DNA of 64,000 nucleotides from Dastarcus helophoroides (Eukaryota > Arthropoda > Insecta > Coleoptera > Bothrideridae): the NCBI GenBank assembly GCA_028583605.1, contig CM053325.1, positions 59,230,813 to 59,294,812 of the forward strand. Reading direction: 5' to 3'. Both the position numbers and the translations under genes were made by a program. The notes beneath the pieces were generated by a model that did not search any database, was not told where the DNA came from, and was given only the letters and a program-made list of their open reading frames with translations. Of the stretch, positions 13,881 to 25,123 are shown one piece after another. The first letter of the stretch is position 1. Every line of letters begins with the position of its first letter.

Positions 13881-14675
13881 AATTGTCACTACTTTAAAAA
13901 TCTGATTTTTTTGCAAAGTTTCAACTTTCGAAATTGTCGAAATTTTTTTTAGAATTTTTATCTTTTCAAGATACTCACCTTTTTGTTTAAGAGTTTGCAT
14001 TTTTGTTAAAATTTTTGATCATTATTCGATTTTTTTTAATCATTATTCGATTTTTTTATCATTATTCGAAGTTATTTGAAAATTTCAACTTTTTTCAAAA
14101 ATTTCAACTTTTTCTTTAGCTTTCGACTCTCATATACTAAACTGGATGTTTATTTGAAAAATTGAAAAGTTTGACAATTTTCAAACATTCCTACTTTTTA
14201 AAAAATTTGATATTTGCAAAATTTTGACTTTTGAATCTATCGAACTTTTTTTCAGAATTTTTACTTTTTGTTTTAAAACTCTACCTTTTTCAAGATGCCT
14301 ACTTTTTTTCGAAAATTTCCATCTTTGTTCAAACTTTTCACTCCTCGAAGTTTTCACTTTTTTAAATTTTCTTTTTTTTATTTTGACTTTTTCGCGAACT
14401 TTTGACCTTTATGTGGTGAACTGGATCTTTATTTTAAAAAATGAAAAATTCGACTTTTTTCGAAAATTCCCACTTTTTAAAAAAAATTGAAATTTTGCAA
14501 AATTTCGACTTCTAAAATTTCGACTTCTAAATTTTTCGAAGTTAAGAATTTTTTTTTATATTTTTTGATACTTTTATCATCAAAATTAGGCTTCTTCTTA
14601 AAATAAGAACTTTTTTTCAGAATTTAAACTTCGTTTTTTGAATTTCAAACTTTTTGCAAAATTTCGACTTTTTGT
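13881..14675. repeat. T-rich TTTCGA quasi-satellite, fourth block
   Basis: Words such as AAAATTTCGACTTC and TCATTATTCGATTTTTTT repeat irregularly. No gene is seen. Confidence 0.65.
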
Positions 14676-15165
14676 ATGGGTAAGTTAGGAGTCATTCGAT
14701 GTCGGGGGGGTCAAAGAAATCCTTTGGATAATATGGTTGAGGGCCATTTTTATTTTCGTATTTGGGGCAAACAATTTTCATTGACCAAAAGGAAAGGTCG
14801 TTAATTTTTATTTTCATATTGCTTTCGACCAATTAATTTTTTTCGATCTAAAAGAAATAAAAGAAAGGAAAAAAAGATCCTCAGGTCCTCAGGTCCCCAA
14901 TTTATATTTTCGTATTTCGACCAGGCAATTTTTGTCGACCAAAAAAACGTCCTTAATTTAGATTTTTATATTTTGAACAATTAATTTTTGTTAAAGATCA
15001 AAAAAAGAATCTTTCATTTCTATTTTCCGATTTTGACCAACCTTTGTTGACCAAAAATTTAAAAAAAAAATTCTTTATTTCGCCAGGACATTTTGTATCC
15101 ATCAAAAAATATACATCCTCTTGGGAAGTTAAGACCCCCCCTAGCACCTACCCAACTTTTCCCAT
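14676..15165. mobile_element. Possible MITE with imperfect terminal inverted repeats
   Basis: The left end has ATGGGTAAGTTAGGAGT and a G7 run near 14704. The right end has a C7 run near 15134 followed by ACCCAACTTTTCCCAT, which is an imperfect inverted match. Between them, a unit of about 75-100 bp with TTTTATTTTCGTATTT and TTGTCGACCAAAAA recurs about five times. No target-site duplication was established, so the element status is tentative. Confidence 0.45.
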
Positions 15166-16810
15166 GACGTCTGTAAAAATTTCGAATTTTTGTTACATTG
15201 ACTTTTAAAAAATTCGCCTGCTCTTGAAAATATTAATCATTTATTTTAAGAATCTGACATTTTAAATTGAGAATGATAAAAACGTTAAACGAATCACATA
15301 AAACAATTCGAGACTTAATTAAATTTCGACTTTAAAGCTGGCATTAAAAAAAATATATTTCAAGTTTAACCTAAAAGGTTTCAAAAGGTTGACATTTAGA
15401 AGAATCTTCGAGTTTCAAACGTAAATAGAAATTTTGAAAAATAAAAGAACACAAAGCGAAATTTTGGCTTTAAATTGGAATGTCTACAAAATTGTTTTTC
15501 GAAATTTTGAGTTCAAAGGCAAAATTTGCCAATGATGTCGTTTCGAGAAGAAACTTCAAAATGTCTGAAAAAAAAATGTTCCTCAAGATTTTGATCCAAA
15601 TATTTCAGATTAAAACAAAATATTTAGAAGTTTATATTAAAAAAATCTGATCACTTAAAAAAATGTAGACAAGTTTGTTTTTGACATATTACACAACTAC
15701 ATCAGTTTTTTACGCATACGGGCAACTTTAAATAAAATCACGTGGATTATTCATTGCATACATTTAAAGTGGTTTTTAATATCCATTTTTACCACCTGCG
15801 AGGCTAAATTTTGAAAAATCCTCCATTAGTGCTCTCGTACGTATTAAGGGGAAAAGCTGTGCGAAATTTCATGCTCTTAGACACACCCATACTTTATCAG
15901 TCCTTATTTAGAAGATTATGGATGGTTATGTAAATCTTCAAAATTTCACCAAAAACTAATGTTTAATTCAGAAATAATGCGGCTCTAAAATTTTCGTCAC
16001 AAAAGCGATTCAATCCGCTCTCTATTAATAATAAATCCTCGTTATTCTGAGACATACCAAAGGATTTATTTTACTACTTCAAGTTATCTACAAGGCAAGA
16101 GAAACACAATATTATATATGAAGCCTTACTTAAACCATACACCTGAAAGGAAATTATAATAAAGGAAATGTGGTTTACCGCTTTACTCAGCATTGAATTC
16201 CTCCAGGTCCATTACTTTAACCAATTCAACAATTTCAAATAACAACTAAATCATTTTAATGTCACACAACCACCTAACACAATTTAAACATCTAATTTCA
16301 GGTTTTCATCACACACAAGTATGCAGCATCCACGAATTACACATTTATACTGAAAATAACTTCTAATTGCAAGTCAACTACGCGTGAAAAAGCCGGGAAT
16401 GTGAACGGTCGATCAAGAAAAAACACGACTTTGGTCAATTAAACTTCGCGCCCAGATGTTATGATTGATAAACAATACGTGCTTTAAACGTCGCTGACAA
16501 TCAACGTGTGCTGTGAAATCATGCAAGAATCAAAACAGCGTGGAAACGGACGCATGCGCCATTGCGGCTGTTAACACGCGGTTCAGGACCAACCAGGATC
16601 GAAAATAAACAGGATAACTGATCCTGCAGACTATCCAGTGTGCATCTCAGTGTAGATGGAGCTTTGAGTACTTCTCTTGTAAGACTTTTAAATTTTTGTT
16701 AAAGCAAATTGAAGTGAAAACTTCTTTAGGCGCGTTGAAGGATTTTGGATAGGGGTCAACTTACGGTTTCGGGTGACAAACACGCGTTACCATCACGCAT
16801 TATCAACATG
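15166..16810. other. Single-copy DNA with a CpG-richer patch near 16380-16680
   Basis: Ordinary sequence without a recognised gene. The segment 16380-16680 is noticeably richer in CpG than its surroundings (CTACGCGTGAAAAAGCCGGG, CTTCGCGCCCAG). It includes CGCATGCGCC at about 16551, close to the NRF-1 consensus, and a TCAGT word near 16648 like the arthropod initiator. It could be a promoter on either strand, but no transcript is shown by the sequence. Confidence 0.35.
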
Positions 16811-16914
16811 AATTGAAATAGAAATCTTGTCCCCTGAAAGCAAGAATAATTAAAAGACACAACAAAGGTTGCTCTAACGCGTTTCGATAGCCAAGCTATC
16901 ATCTTCAAAGAGAT
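16811..16914 (-). mobile_element. Single arm of the hammerhead-bearing repeat family
   Basis: On the minus strand this is one arm of the dispersed family: from the ribozyme-like centre through GTTAGAGCAACCTTTGTTGTG to GGGACAAGATTTCTATTTC. The ribozyme core has TTGAAGA in place of CTGAAGA, which alters a conserved core base, so this copy is probably inactive. Stem II (GATAGC with GCTATC) is intact. Confidence 0.75.
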
Positions 16915-17186
16915 CAACATGGCTTAATGATAAAAGTATACTTTATTGTTAACATTAAAGCATATTAAAGTATATTTCATTATCAATAATTATTAACGGT
17001 TCCACACGATATCCTAACCACAGATATAAAAATGTAGGTCAGTTGGGGAATTTATTTTTAAATATTTCCAATATTCTGACTTGTTTACTAGCGTGGGTTC
17101 CAAAGAACTGCACGAATGAGTACGACATCGTCCGATTACAGGTACAAATACTCATTTGACGAGTACAACGATGCCGATTATGGTAA

Positions 17187-17375
17187 TCGCGACGTCACTA
17201 GACAAATATGAGTAATAAACGGCATGGCGTCTGATTATGTAATCGGCATCGTTTGGAGGAATAGAAAGGCGTGTAATTTTGAAATATGTTTGCTATTTTT
17301 GGATTTTCTTCGAAATACCTCTTAACGATTTCGATTAAGCTTGAGGTTATTTGAATCAACAAAATAATCTAAATA
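17187..17375. repeat. Left direct repeat flanking the TTAGG array
   Basis: It begins GCGTCTGATTATGTAATCGG, continues with TTTGGAGGAATAGAAAGGCG and ends CAACAAAATAATCTAAATAGG. A near-identical copy follows the array at 17596-17745. The end of this repeat runs without a break into the TTAGG units. Confidence 0.8.
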
Positions 17376-17569
17376 GGTTAGGTTAGGTTAGGTGAGGTTA
17401 GTTTAGGTTAGGTTAGGTTAGGTTAGGTTAGGTTAGGTTAGGTTAGGTTAGGTTAGGTTAGGTTACGTTAGGTTAGGTTAGGTTAGGTTAGGTTAGGTTA
17501 GGTTAGGTTAGGTTAGGTTAGGTTAGGTTAGGTTAGGTTAGGTTAGGTTAGGTTAGGTTAGGCTAGGTT
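17375..17569 (+). repeat. Interstitial (TTAGG)n array
   Basis: About 39 units of the insect telomere pentamer, with a few variants (GGTGA, AGTTTAGG, GGTTACG, GGCTAGG). Direct repeats of about 150-190 bp lie on both sides, and unique DNA beyond them, so it is internal to a chromosome arm or subtelomeric rather than a chromosome end in this assembly. Confidence 0.95.
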
Positions 17570-17571
17570 CG

Positions 17572-17745
17572 CGTCTGATTATGTAATCGACATCGCGTCT
17601 GATTATGTAATCGGCATCGTTTGGAGGAATAGAAAGGCGCCTAATTTTGAAATGTTTTCTATTTTTTAATTTTCTTCGAAATAGCTCTAACGATTTCAAT
17701 TAAACTTGATGTTCTTTGAATCAACAAAATAATCTAGATAGGTTC
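17572..17745. repeat. Right direct repeat flanking the TTAGG array
   Basis: The word GCGTCTGATTATGTAATCG occurs twice in tandem at the start (17572 and 17596). The rest then follows the left copy through GAATAGAAAGGCG and CAACAAAATAATCTAGATAGG. Where the left copy enters the TTAGG array, this one continues into unrelated sequence (TTCTTCTTAAG). Confidence 0.8.
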
Positions 17746-18555
17746 TTCTTAAGTGCAATTCTAGATCATCATTTTTTTACGTTTCATAGTTTTACTAGTT
17801 AATATTTTATCCAATCTCACTCATTATTACCATAACCACTTATTCCGTTAACGTGTTCTATGAATCGATTTTTGTTTAATTTCGACATCTTTCGAACATT
17901 TTTTTGTTGGAAATTTTCAACATTTTCTAAAATTGTTTTGCAAACACTGTTAAAATATTCTCTTTTCGTGCCTTCAACTTGGGCTTTTTGAAAAATTTGT
18001 CTTGTGAAAATTTCGTTATTTTTTTCAAAATTTCAATTTTTTAAACATTTCGACTGTTTGTGAAAATGATGTCGAATTTTTCAAATGGTTGAATTTTTCG
18101 CAAAATATCGCTATTTCAAAATTACGGCTTTTTTTATTAAAATTAAAATCTAGGGTTTTTAAAATGGGCTGACTTCTAAAAATTTCAACTTCATTAAAAA
18201 TATCGACATTTTTCCAAATTTTAATCCGAAAAGTATATATTTTGAAAACTCAAAACCACCAAAAAAGTATAATGTTTAAAAAAGGTTCGAAATTTTCAAT
18301 TTTTCTGGTAATTTCATTATTTTTTTCGAAATATTTATGTTATAATAAAATTTGTATTTTTTTGCACACAATTCGACTTTCGTTAAAATTTGAACTCTTC
18401 TTTAAAGACTTTCGATCTTCCTTATATTTTCAACTCTTTTCAAATTTTGTACTTTATTTCAAAACTTCAATTTGCATTTTTGGAAAAATTTTCCTTTTTT
18501 TTTAATTTCGACTTTTGTTTACGTTTCGACTTTTCAAGGCAAAAGAGTCGACATT
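17746..18555. repeat. T-rich quasi-satellite, ending at an orientation switch
   Basis: Words such as TTTCGACATCTTTCG and AAAATTTCAACTTC run T-rich on the plus strand up to about 18555. The vocabulary then inverts. No gene is seen. Confidence 0.6.
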
Positions 18556-21500
18556 TTTACAAAAGTCGAAACTTTCAAAAAGGATGAAATTTTTTTCACT
18601 TACGAAATTTTCAAAAAGAGTGGGATGTTAAAATTTTCGAAAAAAGAGAAAGGTTTAAAATCTCGGAAGTCAATTTTTTTAGTTTTTCTCGAAAAACGTG
18701 AACATTTGGAAAAAGTGAAAATTTAAAATGCCGCAGTTTTTAAAAACAATCAAAATAAAAGAAAAACATTTTTAAACATTTCGAAATTTCCAAAAACATC
18801 TCATTTTTCAAAAAGACCAAATTTGACAAAAATATTTTGGTTAGTCCAAATTTTGAAAAAAGTCGAAATTTTCTGTCAAAGCATTTGAAAAAGATCGCAA
18901 TTCTCATAATAAGACGAAATTTTTAAAAAGTCACAATTTCCAAAATGAGGGAATTAAAAATTTCAAATTTTGGAACAAACAAATATTTAAAAAAGTTGCA
19001 TTTATCCAAAAAAAGGTCAGAAATCAAAATATTCAAGAAAGTAGAATATTTCAAAAAAGATTGGTACCCCAAATTTCAAGAAAAATTCGAAATTTCGGAA
19101 ATAATAAGTCCTAGAATAAAAAGTCGCAATTTTCAAAAAAAATCATAGGTTTTTAAAGAGGTTAGAATTAAAAAAAGTAATTTGATAAGTCGAAATTTTG
19201 AAAAAAGTCGAAACTTTCGGTAAAAGCATATAAAAAAGATCGCAATTCTCATAATAAAACGAAATGTTGAAAAAGTCACAATTTTCAAAATGAGGGAATT
19301 AAAAATTTCAAATTTTGGAAAAAAATCAAACATTTAAAAAAGTGGCATTTATCAAAAAAAAAGTGAGAAGTCAAAATATTCAAGAAAGTAGAATATTTCA
19401 AAAAAAACTGGTTCTCCAAATTTTAAGAAAAATTTGAAATTTCGGAGATAATGAAAGTTCTAGAATGAAAAGTCGAAATTTTCAAAAAAAAATCTTAGGT
19501 TTTAAAAGAGGTGAGAATTAAAAAATGTATTTTGATAAATTGAAATTTTGAAAAAAGTCAACATATTTCGTAAAACTTCTGAAAATGTCCCCATTTTCAA
19601 AAAAGAGTTGAAAATTTAAAAAAATCACAATTTTCAAAAAAAGTTAATTAAAAATTTCAAATTTTGAAAAAATTCCAACATTTAGAAAAAGTGGAATTCA
19701 TGTAAAAAAATCGGAATTCAAAATAATTAAGAAAGCAAAATTTTTTGAAACAGTTTATACTAGAATTCCAGAAAAATTTGAAATTCTGGAAAGAATAAAA
19801 ATTCTAAAGAAAAAATTGTACATTTTTGAAAAAGCTCGAATTCTTTAAAAAAAGTCTTTAAAAAAAGTTTTCATTAAAAGTAAAAAAGAGATATTTTGAA
19901 AAGTCGAAGATTTGAGAAAGGTCAAAATAAATATTTTGAAAAAATTCGACATTTTGCTTAAAAATTTGAAAAAAGGTCACAATCTTCAAAAAAAGATGTA
20001 ATTTGAAAGAGCTACAATATTCAGAAAGACGAAATTAGAAAATCTCAATCTTGGAAAAATAATCGACAAAATAAAAAAAGTGAAATTTATCAAAAAAGTA
20101 GGACAGTAAAAATATGTATATAGAAAGTAAAATTTTTCAGGAAAAAGTCGATGGTCAGAATTTCGAGAAAAAAACGTCGAATAATAATGAAATTTTTAGA
20201 ACAAAAAATCAAAATTTTTATCCATATCGATGTTTTCAACAAAAAATTATAAATTTTCGAAAAAACTTGAATTCTTTAAAAAAGGATTTTTGAAAGTTCA
20301 AATATGTAAAAAAAGTCCAAATTAAAAATAAGTAAAAAAGGGTTCGAAAAGTCAACATTTTTTAAAAAATTTTAAAAACATGAAAATATTCAAAATGACA
20401 CGAAATTTTTTAAAAAATATAAAGTCCAAACATTCAAAAAAATTTCAAATTAAATATAAGGCAAAATATTCACGACGCGTTAAAATTTCGAAGAATATCA
20501 AATTTTTGGGAAAAAGTCCAAATTTATTCAGAAAAAGACAAAATTTTCAGAAAAGCTGAAAATAATAAACCTAAATTTTGGAAAACAATCGAAATTTTTA
20601 AAAATAAAGATTTGAAATTCTCAAAAGGGATGGAATTTTCACAAATTACGAAATGTTCGCCAAAATTGGGAAGTAACAAAGTTTGCGAACAAAATAGAAA
20701 CGCTTAGAAAACTTAAAAGTGAAAATTTTGAATTCTTGAAAAAAGTTTATTCGAAAAAAGTGGAAATTAGAAAGAAATTCCGTATTTTTCAGAAACTGTC
20801 CAAATTTTTAAATGATCGCAATACAAAATCCAAATTTTGGAAAAAGTCGAAAATTTTAAAAAGTGAAATTCATTAAAAAATGTCGGAAGTTACAATAGTC
20901 AAGAAAGTAAAATTTATGTAAAAAAAATTGGTAATCAAAATTTCGAAAAAAACTGAAAATTTCGAAAAGAATGTAATTCTTATAACAAAAAGGCGAAATG
21001 TTTAAATTAATCCAAGTTTCCAATAGAAGTTTTAGAATTTTGAAAAAAAAAAATAATTATTTAAAAAGAAATTTTTGACAGTAGAAACTAAGTAACAGAA
21101 TTCCATTTTTTTTAAGCCGTGTGCGAATTAAAAATAACTGAATAACTGCTCAAAAAGTCACCATTTTTAAAGATATCTAAATATTCAAAAAACGAATAAA
21201 AAGATTCAAAACAACCTGAATTCTTTCAGAAACTGCCCAAATTTTTAAATGATCAAAATTTTTTAACATTTCGAAGTTTTTTTAAAAAAATCGCAGTTTT
21301 CAAAAAGTCAAAATTTTATAATATATTTTGAAAAGTTGAAATTTTCAAAAAATTCAAAATTTTCAAAAAAAAGTAGAAATAAATTTGAAAAAAGATGGAA
21401 TTTTGGAAAAACCACAAGTTTCAAAAAAAACGCAATACAAAATCCAAATTTTGGAAAAGGTCGAAAATTTAAAAACGTGAAATTTATTAAAAAATGTAAA

Positions 21501-22105
21501 AAGGCGAAATTTTCAAACTAATCGAAGTTTGCAATAGAAATTTGTAAATTTTGAAAAAAAAATGTTAATTATTTAAAAACAAATTTTTGAAAGTCGAAAC
21601 TAAGCAACAGAATTCCATTTTTTTTAAAGCCGTGTGCGAATTAAGGATAACTGAATACCTGCTCAAAAAGTCAGCATTTTTAAAGATATTGAAATATTCA
21701 AAAAAAGAAAAAATATTCAAAACAACCTAAATTTTTTAAATGAATTCTGAAATATTTTTTTGGAAAAAACTTAAATATTCAAAAAAAAAGCCAAATTAAA
21801 AATAAATCAAAATAACAACGAACTAAGCATAACAAATTATTAAATAAAAATCAAATTAAAAAGGTCAAAGTATTTATAAATTTCATATATATGGTCGAGA
21901 TTTATTTAGAAAAACACCGAATTTTCAAAAAAGTCGGAAATAAAAAATCTTAATTTTAGAAAGGTGTCGAAATTTTCGAAAAAAAAACGTAAAAAATTTG
22001 AGAAAACGCAGAATTTTTCATAAAAAAGGCGAGAGTTGAAATATTCAAAAGAGCACAAATTTGGAAAAAGTTAAAATTTTAAAAGTCGAAATTTTGAAAA
22101 ATAGT
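18556..22105. repeat. A-rich (inverted) quasi-satellite block, 3.5 kb
   Basis: The same vocabulary now appears reverse-complemented (AAAAAGTCGAAATTTTC, TTCAAAAAAG). Longer duplicated units are visible: AATGAGGGAATTAAAAATTT occurs near 18943 and 19279, a period of about 336 bp, and the segment with CCGTGTGCGAATTAA occurs near 21117 and 21631, a period of about 514 bp. No gene is seen. Confidence 0.75.
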
Positions 22106-22295
22106 AATAAATTTCAAACCGAATTTTTAAAGAAAATGTTTAGATTTAAAAATATAATTTTTTTTTGAAAATTTCGACATTTTTTCAGAATTTGAATTTT
22201 TTGAAAAATGTTCCTTTTTGTTAATTTCGATTTTTGTTTACGTTTTGACCAACTTTTCCAAAGATTTCTAATTTTTTTAAAATTTCGATTTCTGA
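22106..22295. repeat. T-rich quasi-satellite after the second orientation switch
   Basis: The words return to the T-rich form (GAAAATTTCGACATTTTTTC). This block leads directly into a sharply different GC-richer segment. Confidence 0.5.
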
Positions 22296-22340
22296 TGTTC
22301 CTGAAGAAGCCCCCTACGATGGTGGGCGAAACGTCGAACA
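22296..22340 (+). ncRNA. Hammerhead-ribozyme-like motif (second sequence type)
   Basis: The order of elements matches a type I hammerhead. Stem I 5' strand is TGTTC (22296-22300), followed by core CTGAAGA, one extra A and stem II GCCC/GGGC (22309-22312 with 22324-22327). Then come GAAA (22328-22331), a minimal C-G/A-U stem III with cleavage triplet GTC ending at 22335, and stem I 3' strand GAACA (22336-22340), which pairs fully with TGTTC. Hammerhead core position 7 tolerates any base, so CTGAAGA keeps the required residues. Penelope-like elements are known to carry such motifs. The 90 bp downstream look like a retroelement fragment. Confidence 0.55.
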
Positions 22341-22980
22341 CTTTTAGTAGTTCTTTGACACGGTCCAATCCCGGAAGTATATCCTGTACTGACTCTGGCC
22401 GTGGGAGCCTTCGTTATCAATTTTTTTTTTCTTCTTTAAAATTTGGAGTGTTGATAAAAATGTTGAGGAAACTATTTTTGGGGGGATGTTTGACATCTTT
22501 TTTTTTTTAGAAAATGTTAACTTTTTATGGAAATTTTGACTTTCTAAGAATATCTTAACATTTTTCAAAATTGCATTTGTTTTAAAAATTTTGATTTCAA
22601 AATTTTCGACTTTTTCAAAATTTTAGCTTTTTCGAAAATTTCAACATTTTTTTAAACTTCTCAATTTTTTTCAAAATGTTTGCTTTTGTTGAAAATATCA
22701 ACTCTCAAATTTAGACTTTTTATGAATTTAAAAATTTTTGAAAAATTGGGACATGTGGAACATTTAAGGGGTTGTTCAAACCTTTGACTATTTCTCGAAC
22801 TTTTATTTTTGTTAATTGGACTTTTTTCGAAAAAATTTCGACTTTTTCGCGAAGTTTCGACTTTTATCTAGTAAATTATACAAATATCTCCTAATAAACA
22901 CATAATTTTTTTCAAACTACATATCTAAAATGTAAAGTATAGAAAGTATAAATTTTTGACACGTGTCAACTTGTAACATG
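22341..22980. repeat. Retroelement-like flank, then T-rich quasi-satellite
   Basis: Sequence to about 22430 is GC-richer (CGGTCCAATCCCGGAAG, TGACTCTGGCCGTGGGAG) and may be part of the element carrying the hammerhead-like motif. From 22500 the T-rich words resume (TTTTTCGAAAATTTC). No gene is seen. Confidence 0.45.
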
Positions 22981-23032
22981 CAACACGAATGCGATAATAT
23001 AAACTTCGCGATTACATATGATTATATTCGGT

Positions 23033-23105
23033 ACGATGCCACGATGCCAACGATGCCAACGATGCCAACGATGCCAACGATGCCAACGATGCCAACGATG
23101 CCAAT
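23033..23105. repeat. 9-bp tandem repeat (ACGATGCCA)
   Basis: About eight head-to-tail copies of ACGATGCCA between GGT and ATTCCCCG. The flanks carry GCGATTACATATGATTAT and CCCCGATTACATATTTCG, related to the GATTATGTAATCGGCATCG words that flank the TTAGG array. Confidence 0.93.
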
Positions 23106-23202
23106 TCCCCGATTACATATTTCGAAAAGTAATCGATGATTGAAATCCGATTACATTTTTACTTACTCGTGCAGGTCTCTAGTGGGTTGGCACCGCCTAG
23201 TT

Positions 23203-23380
23203 TTAAGTTTTCACTTCTGTCGGCAGTCTCCAAGATTGCCTATTTTTTTTTGCTGAGCTGCTCACAGCAACTTTTACTATGGTTCTTAACCAGACGAACG
23301 TTTAATGTAGAAATTGTAAAATTTTAATTTTTGTTACTAAACTAAGTTTTCACTTCTGTCGGCAGTCTACATGACTGCCT
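23203..23380. repeat. Dispersed 35-40 bp repeat, two copies
   Basis: AAGTTTTCACTTCTGTCGGC followed by AGTCT occurs at about 23203 and 23344. A reverse-complement copy (AGACTGCCGACAAAAGTG) lies at about 55312. The role is unknown; a piece of a mobile element is likely. Confidence 0.6.
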
Positions 23381-24255
23381 AATTTTTTAGATAGAAAAAA
23401 AACCATTCCTCTTAAATACGTAGTTTAAATTAGTGTTGCATTTATTTACTTTAATATCAGTTGTAGACGAGTCAAATTTTTCTCACGATGCGCAGCAAAT
23501 TACCTCCTCCGCTTATTCTACAAGAGATAATAGCTTTTTTCACGCAACTAATATTTTCAGACGCTCGAAAGTTTGCACATAATCGACATTTCTGCTTTAA
23601 TTTCATTTCTGAGCGCTACGGCGTTATTCGACATGGTCATGGGAGCACAATGCGGCATCAATAATCAACTTCGTACCTTGTGTAGGTTAACGAAACCGAT
23701 CACATAGATATCGTACGTTCGCAGATGACGGGCTGGTCTGCCACAAGTAATTTACTGGTATAAAGTGTGTTGTCCCGGGGGGCTGAAGATGCTGCACTCC
23801 GTGAAACCAATAGATGGTCGTTCCCACAGGTTGAGGGAGGCGTGACAAGACACGCTGCACTTGACCCCCGTAATTAGAGCCTCCACTCGCCCCGATGAGG
23901 TCAATGGCGAAGACTCACATGTCTAATCCATAGAAAATTGCAATTTAGCATGATAGCATAAGTGTTCCAAGTGTAAATATAAATAATTTGTTTGGAATAT
24001 CCACATAATTACAGGTATTCTTAACTGACATGATGTCAAGAAAGCTTCAATGTTGATTTGTGCCATTGATCAAACTAAAAAAATTAATAATATTTGAAAA
24101 AATGTGAGTGACAATTGTTAAATTCTAATCCTAACTGGCATGTAAATACCAAAGTGTGTTTGTCTGTCTGTTTGTTTCCCGGTCCACGGCTCAATTACTG
24201 AAGTGATTTTGAGAAAAATTGGTACATTATAAGCAAGGTGGGGTCATTTTATCCC
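23381..24255. other. Single-copy DNA with a GC-rich segment at 23760-23935
   Basis: Mostly ordinary sequence. The part at 23760-23935 is unusually GC-rich for this window (GTTGTCCCGGGGGGCTGAAG, GACCCCCGTAATTAGAGC) but matches no RNA gene or protein I can name. From about 24153 the words TTTGTCTGTCTGTTTG and CCACGGCTCAATTACTGAAG resemble a common insect repeat of unknown class. Confidence 0.4.
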
Positions 24256-24261
24256 GAAAAA

Positions 24262-24600
24262 CTGTTTCAAAAGGTAAATAACCTTGATGGTCCGACAGCG
24301 AAGACAGTGCCATCTAACACTAGGACCCACCTGGCTTTGCCTAATGCTGACAGAATCAACTAACGCGAAAAAGCTACCCATTATATAGCTGGAAACTCGC
24401 TAAGCAGTTAAATATTCCCAAGCTAATATATCCAGAAAAACTAAATAACCTTGATGGTCCGACAGCGAAGACAGCGCCATCTAACCCTAGGACACAACTT
24501 TACCCTAACTTTGCCTAATGCTGACAGCGTCAGCTAACGCGAAAAGGCGAAACTTTGCTACCCATCATATAGCTGGAGACTCGCTAGGAAATCAAATATA
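24262..24600. repeat. Tandem duplication of ~167 bp
   Basis: Two diverged copies begin AAATAACCTTGATGGTCCGA at 24276 and 24443. Each continues with GACAGCGAAGACAG and TAACGCGAAAA and ends at ATATAGCTGGA. The second copy overlaps the start of the 332-bp tandem dimer. Confidence 0.85.
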
Positions 24601-24750
24601 CACATGATCGTATCAAAGAATTTCAACAAATATCATTCTGCACTCTGCACAAACTCTTTACAGCTGCGCTTGGCCGAATAAGTGCCGTTTTTCGAAGTTC
24701 AATTGTCTATCCCATGAGCCCAAAACAATAAGAATTGTTTTTTTGTGTAT

Positions 24751-24791
24751 CTCTCTGAAGATGATAGCTTGGCTATCGAAACGCATTAGAG
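24751..24791 (+). ncRNA. Hammerhead-ribozyme-like motif, copy 1 of the dimer
   Basis: Stem I is CTCT (24751-24754) with AGAG (24788-24791). The core CTGAAGA is followed by one extra T. Stem II is GATAGC/GCTATC with loop TTG, then GAAA at 24778-24781. The predicted cleavage is after T24787. Compared with the family consensus CGCGTT after GAAA, this copy has CGCATT, so the second stem III pair is a C-A mismatch and activity may be reduced. Confidence 0.6.
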
Positions 24792-25082
24792 CAACCTTTG
24801 TTGTGTTTTTTAATCTCTCTTGGTTTCAGGGGACAAGATTTGCTATTTCAATTTTTCAAAATATACAAAAGATCAAAATTTTCAAAACAATTAACTTAAT
24901 ATAGCTGGAGACTCGCTAGGAAATTAAATATACACATGATCGTATCAAAGAATTTCAACAAATATCATTCTGCAATCTGCACAAACTCTTTACAGCTGCG
25001 CTTGGCCGCATAAGTGCCGTTTTTCGAAGTTCAATTGTCTATCCCATGAGCCCAAAACAATAAGAATTGTTTTTTTGTGTAT

Positions 25083-25123
25083 CTCTCTGAAGATGATAGC
25101 TTGGCTATCGAAACGCATTAGAG
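25083..25123 (+). ncRNA. Hammerhead-ribozyme-like motif, copy 2 of the dimer
   Basis: The motif sequence is the same as in copy 1, displaced by 332 bp and including the CGCATT variant. Predicted cleavage is after T25119. Confidence 0.6.

Noticed and set aside
16140..16165. Tiny 13-nt exon on the minus strand
   Set aside because: A pyrimidine-rich acceptor and a GTAAGG donor are present, but 13 nt is too short to call without transcript support.
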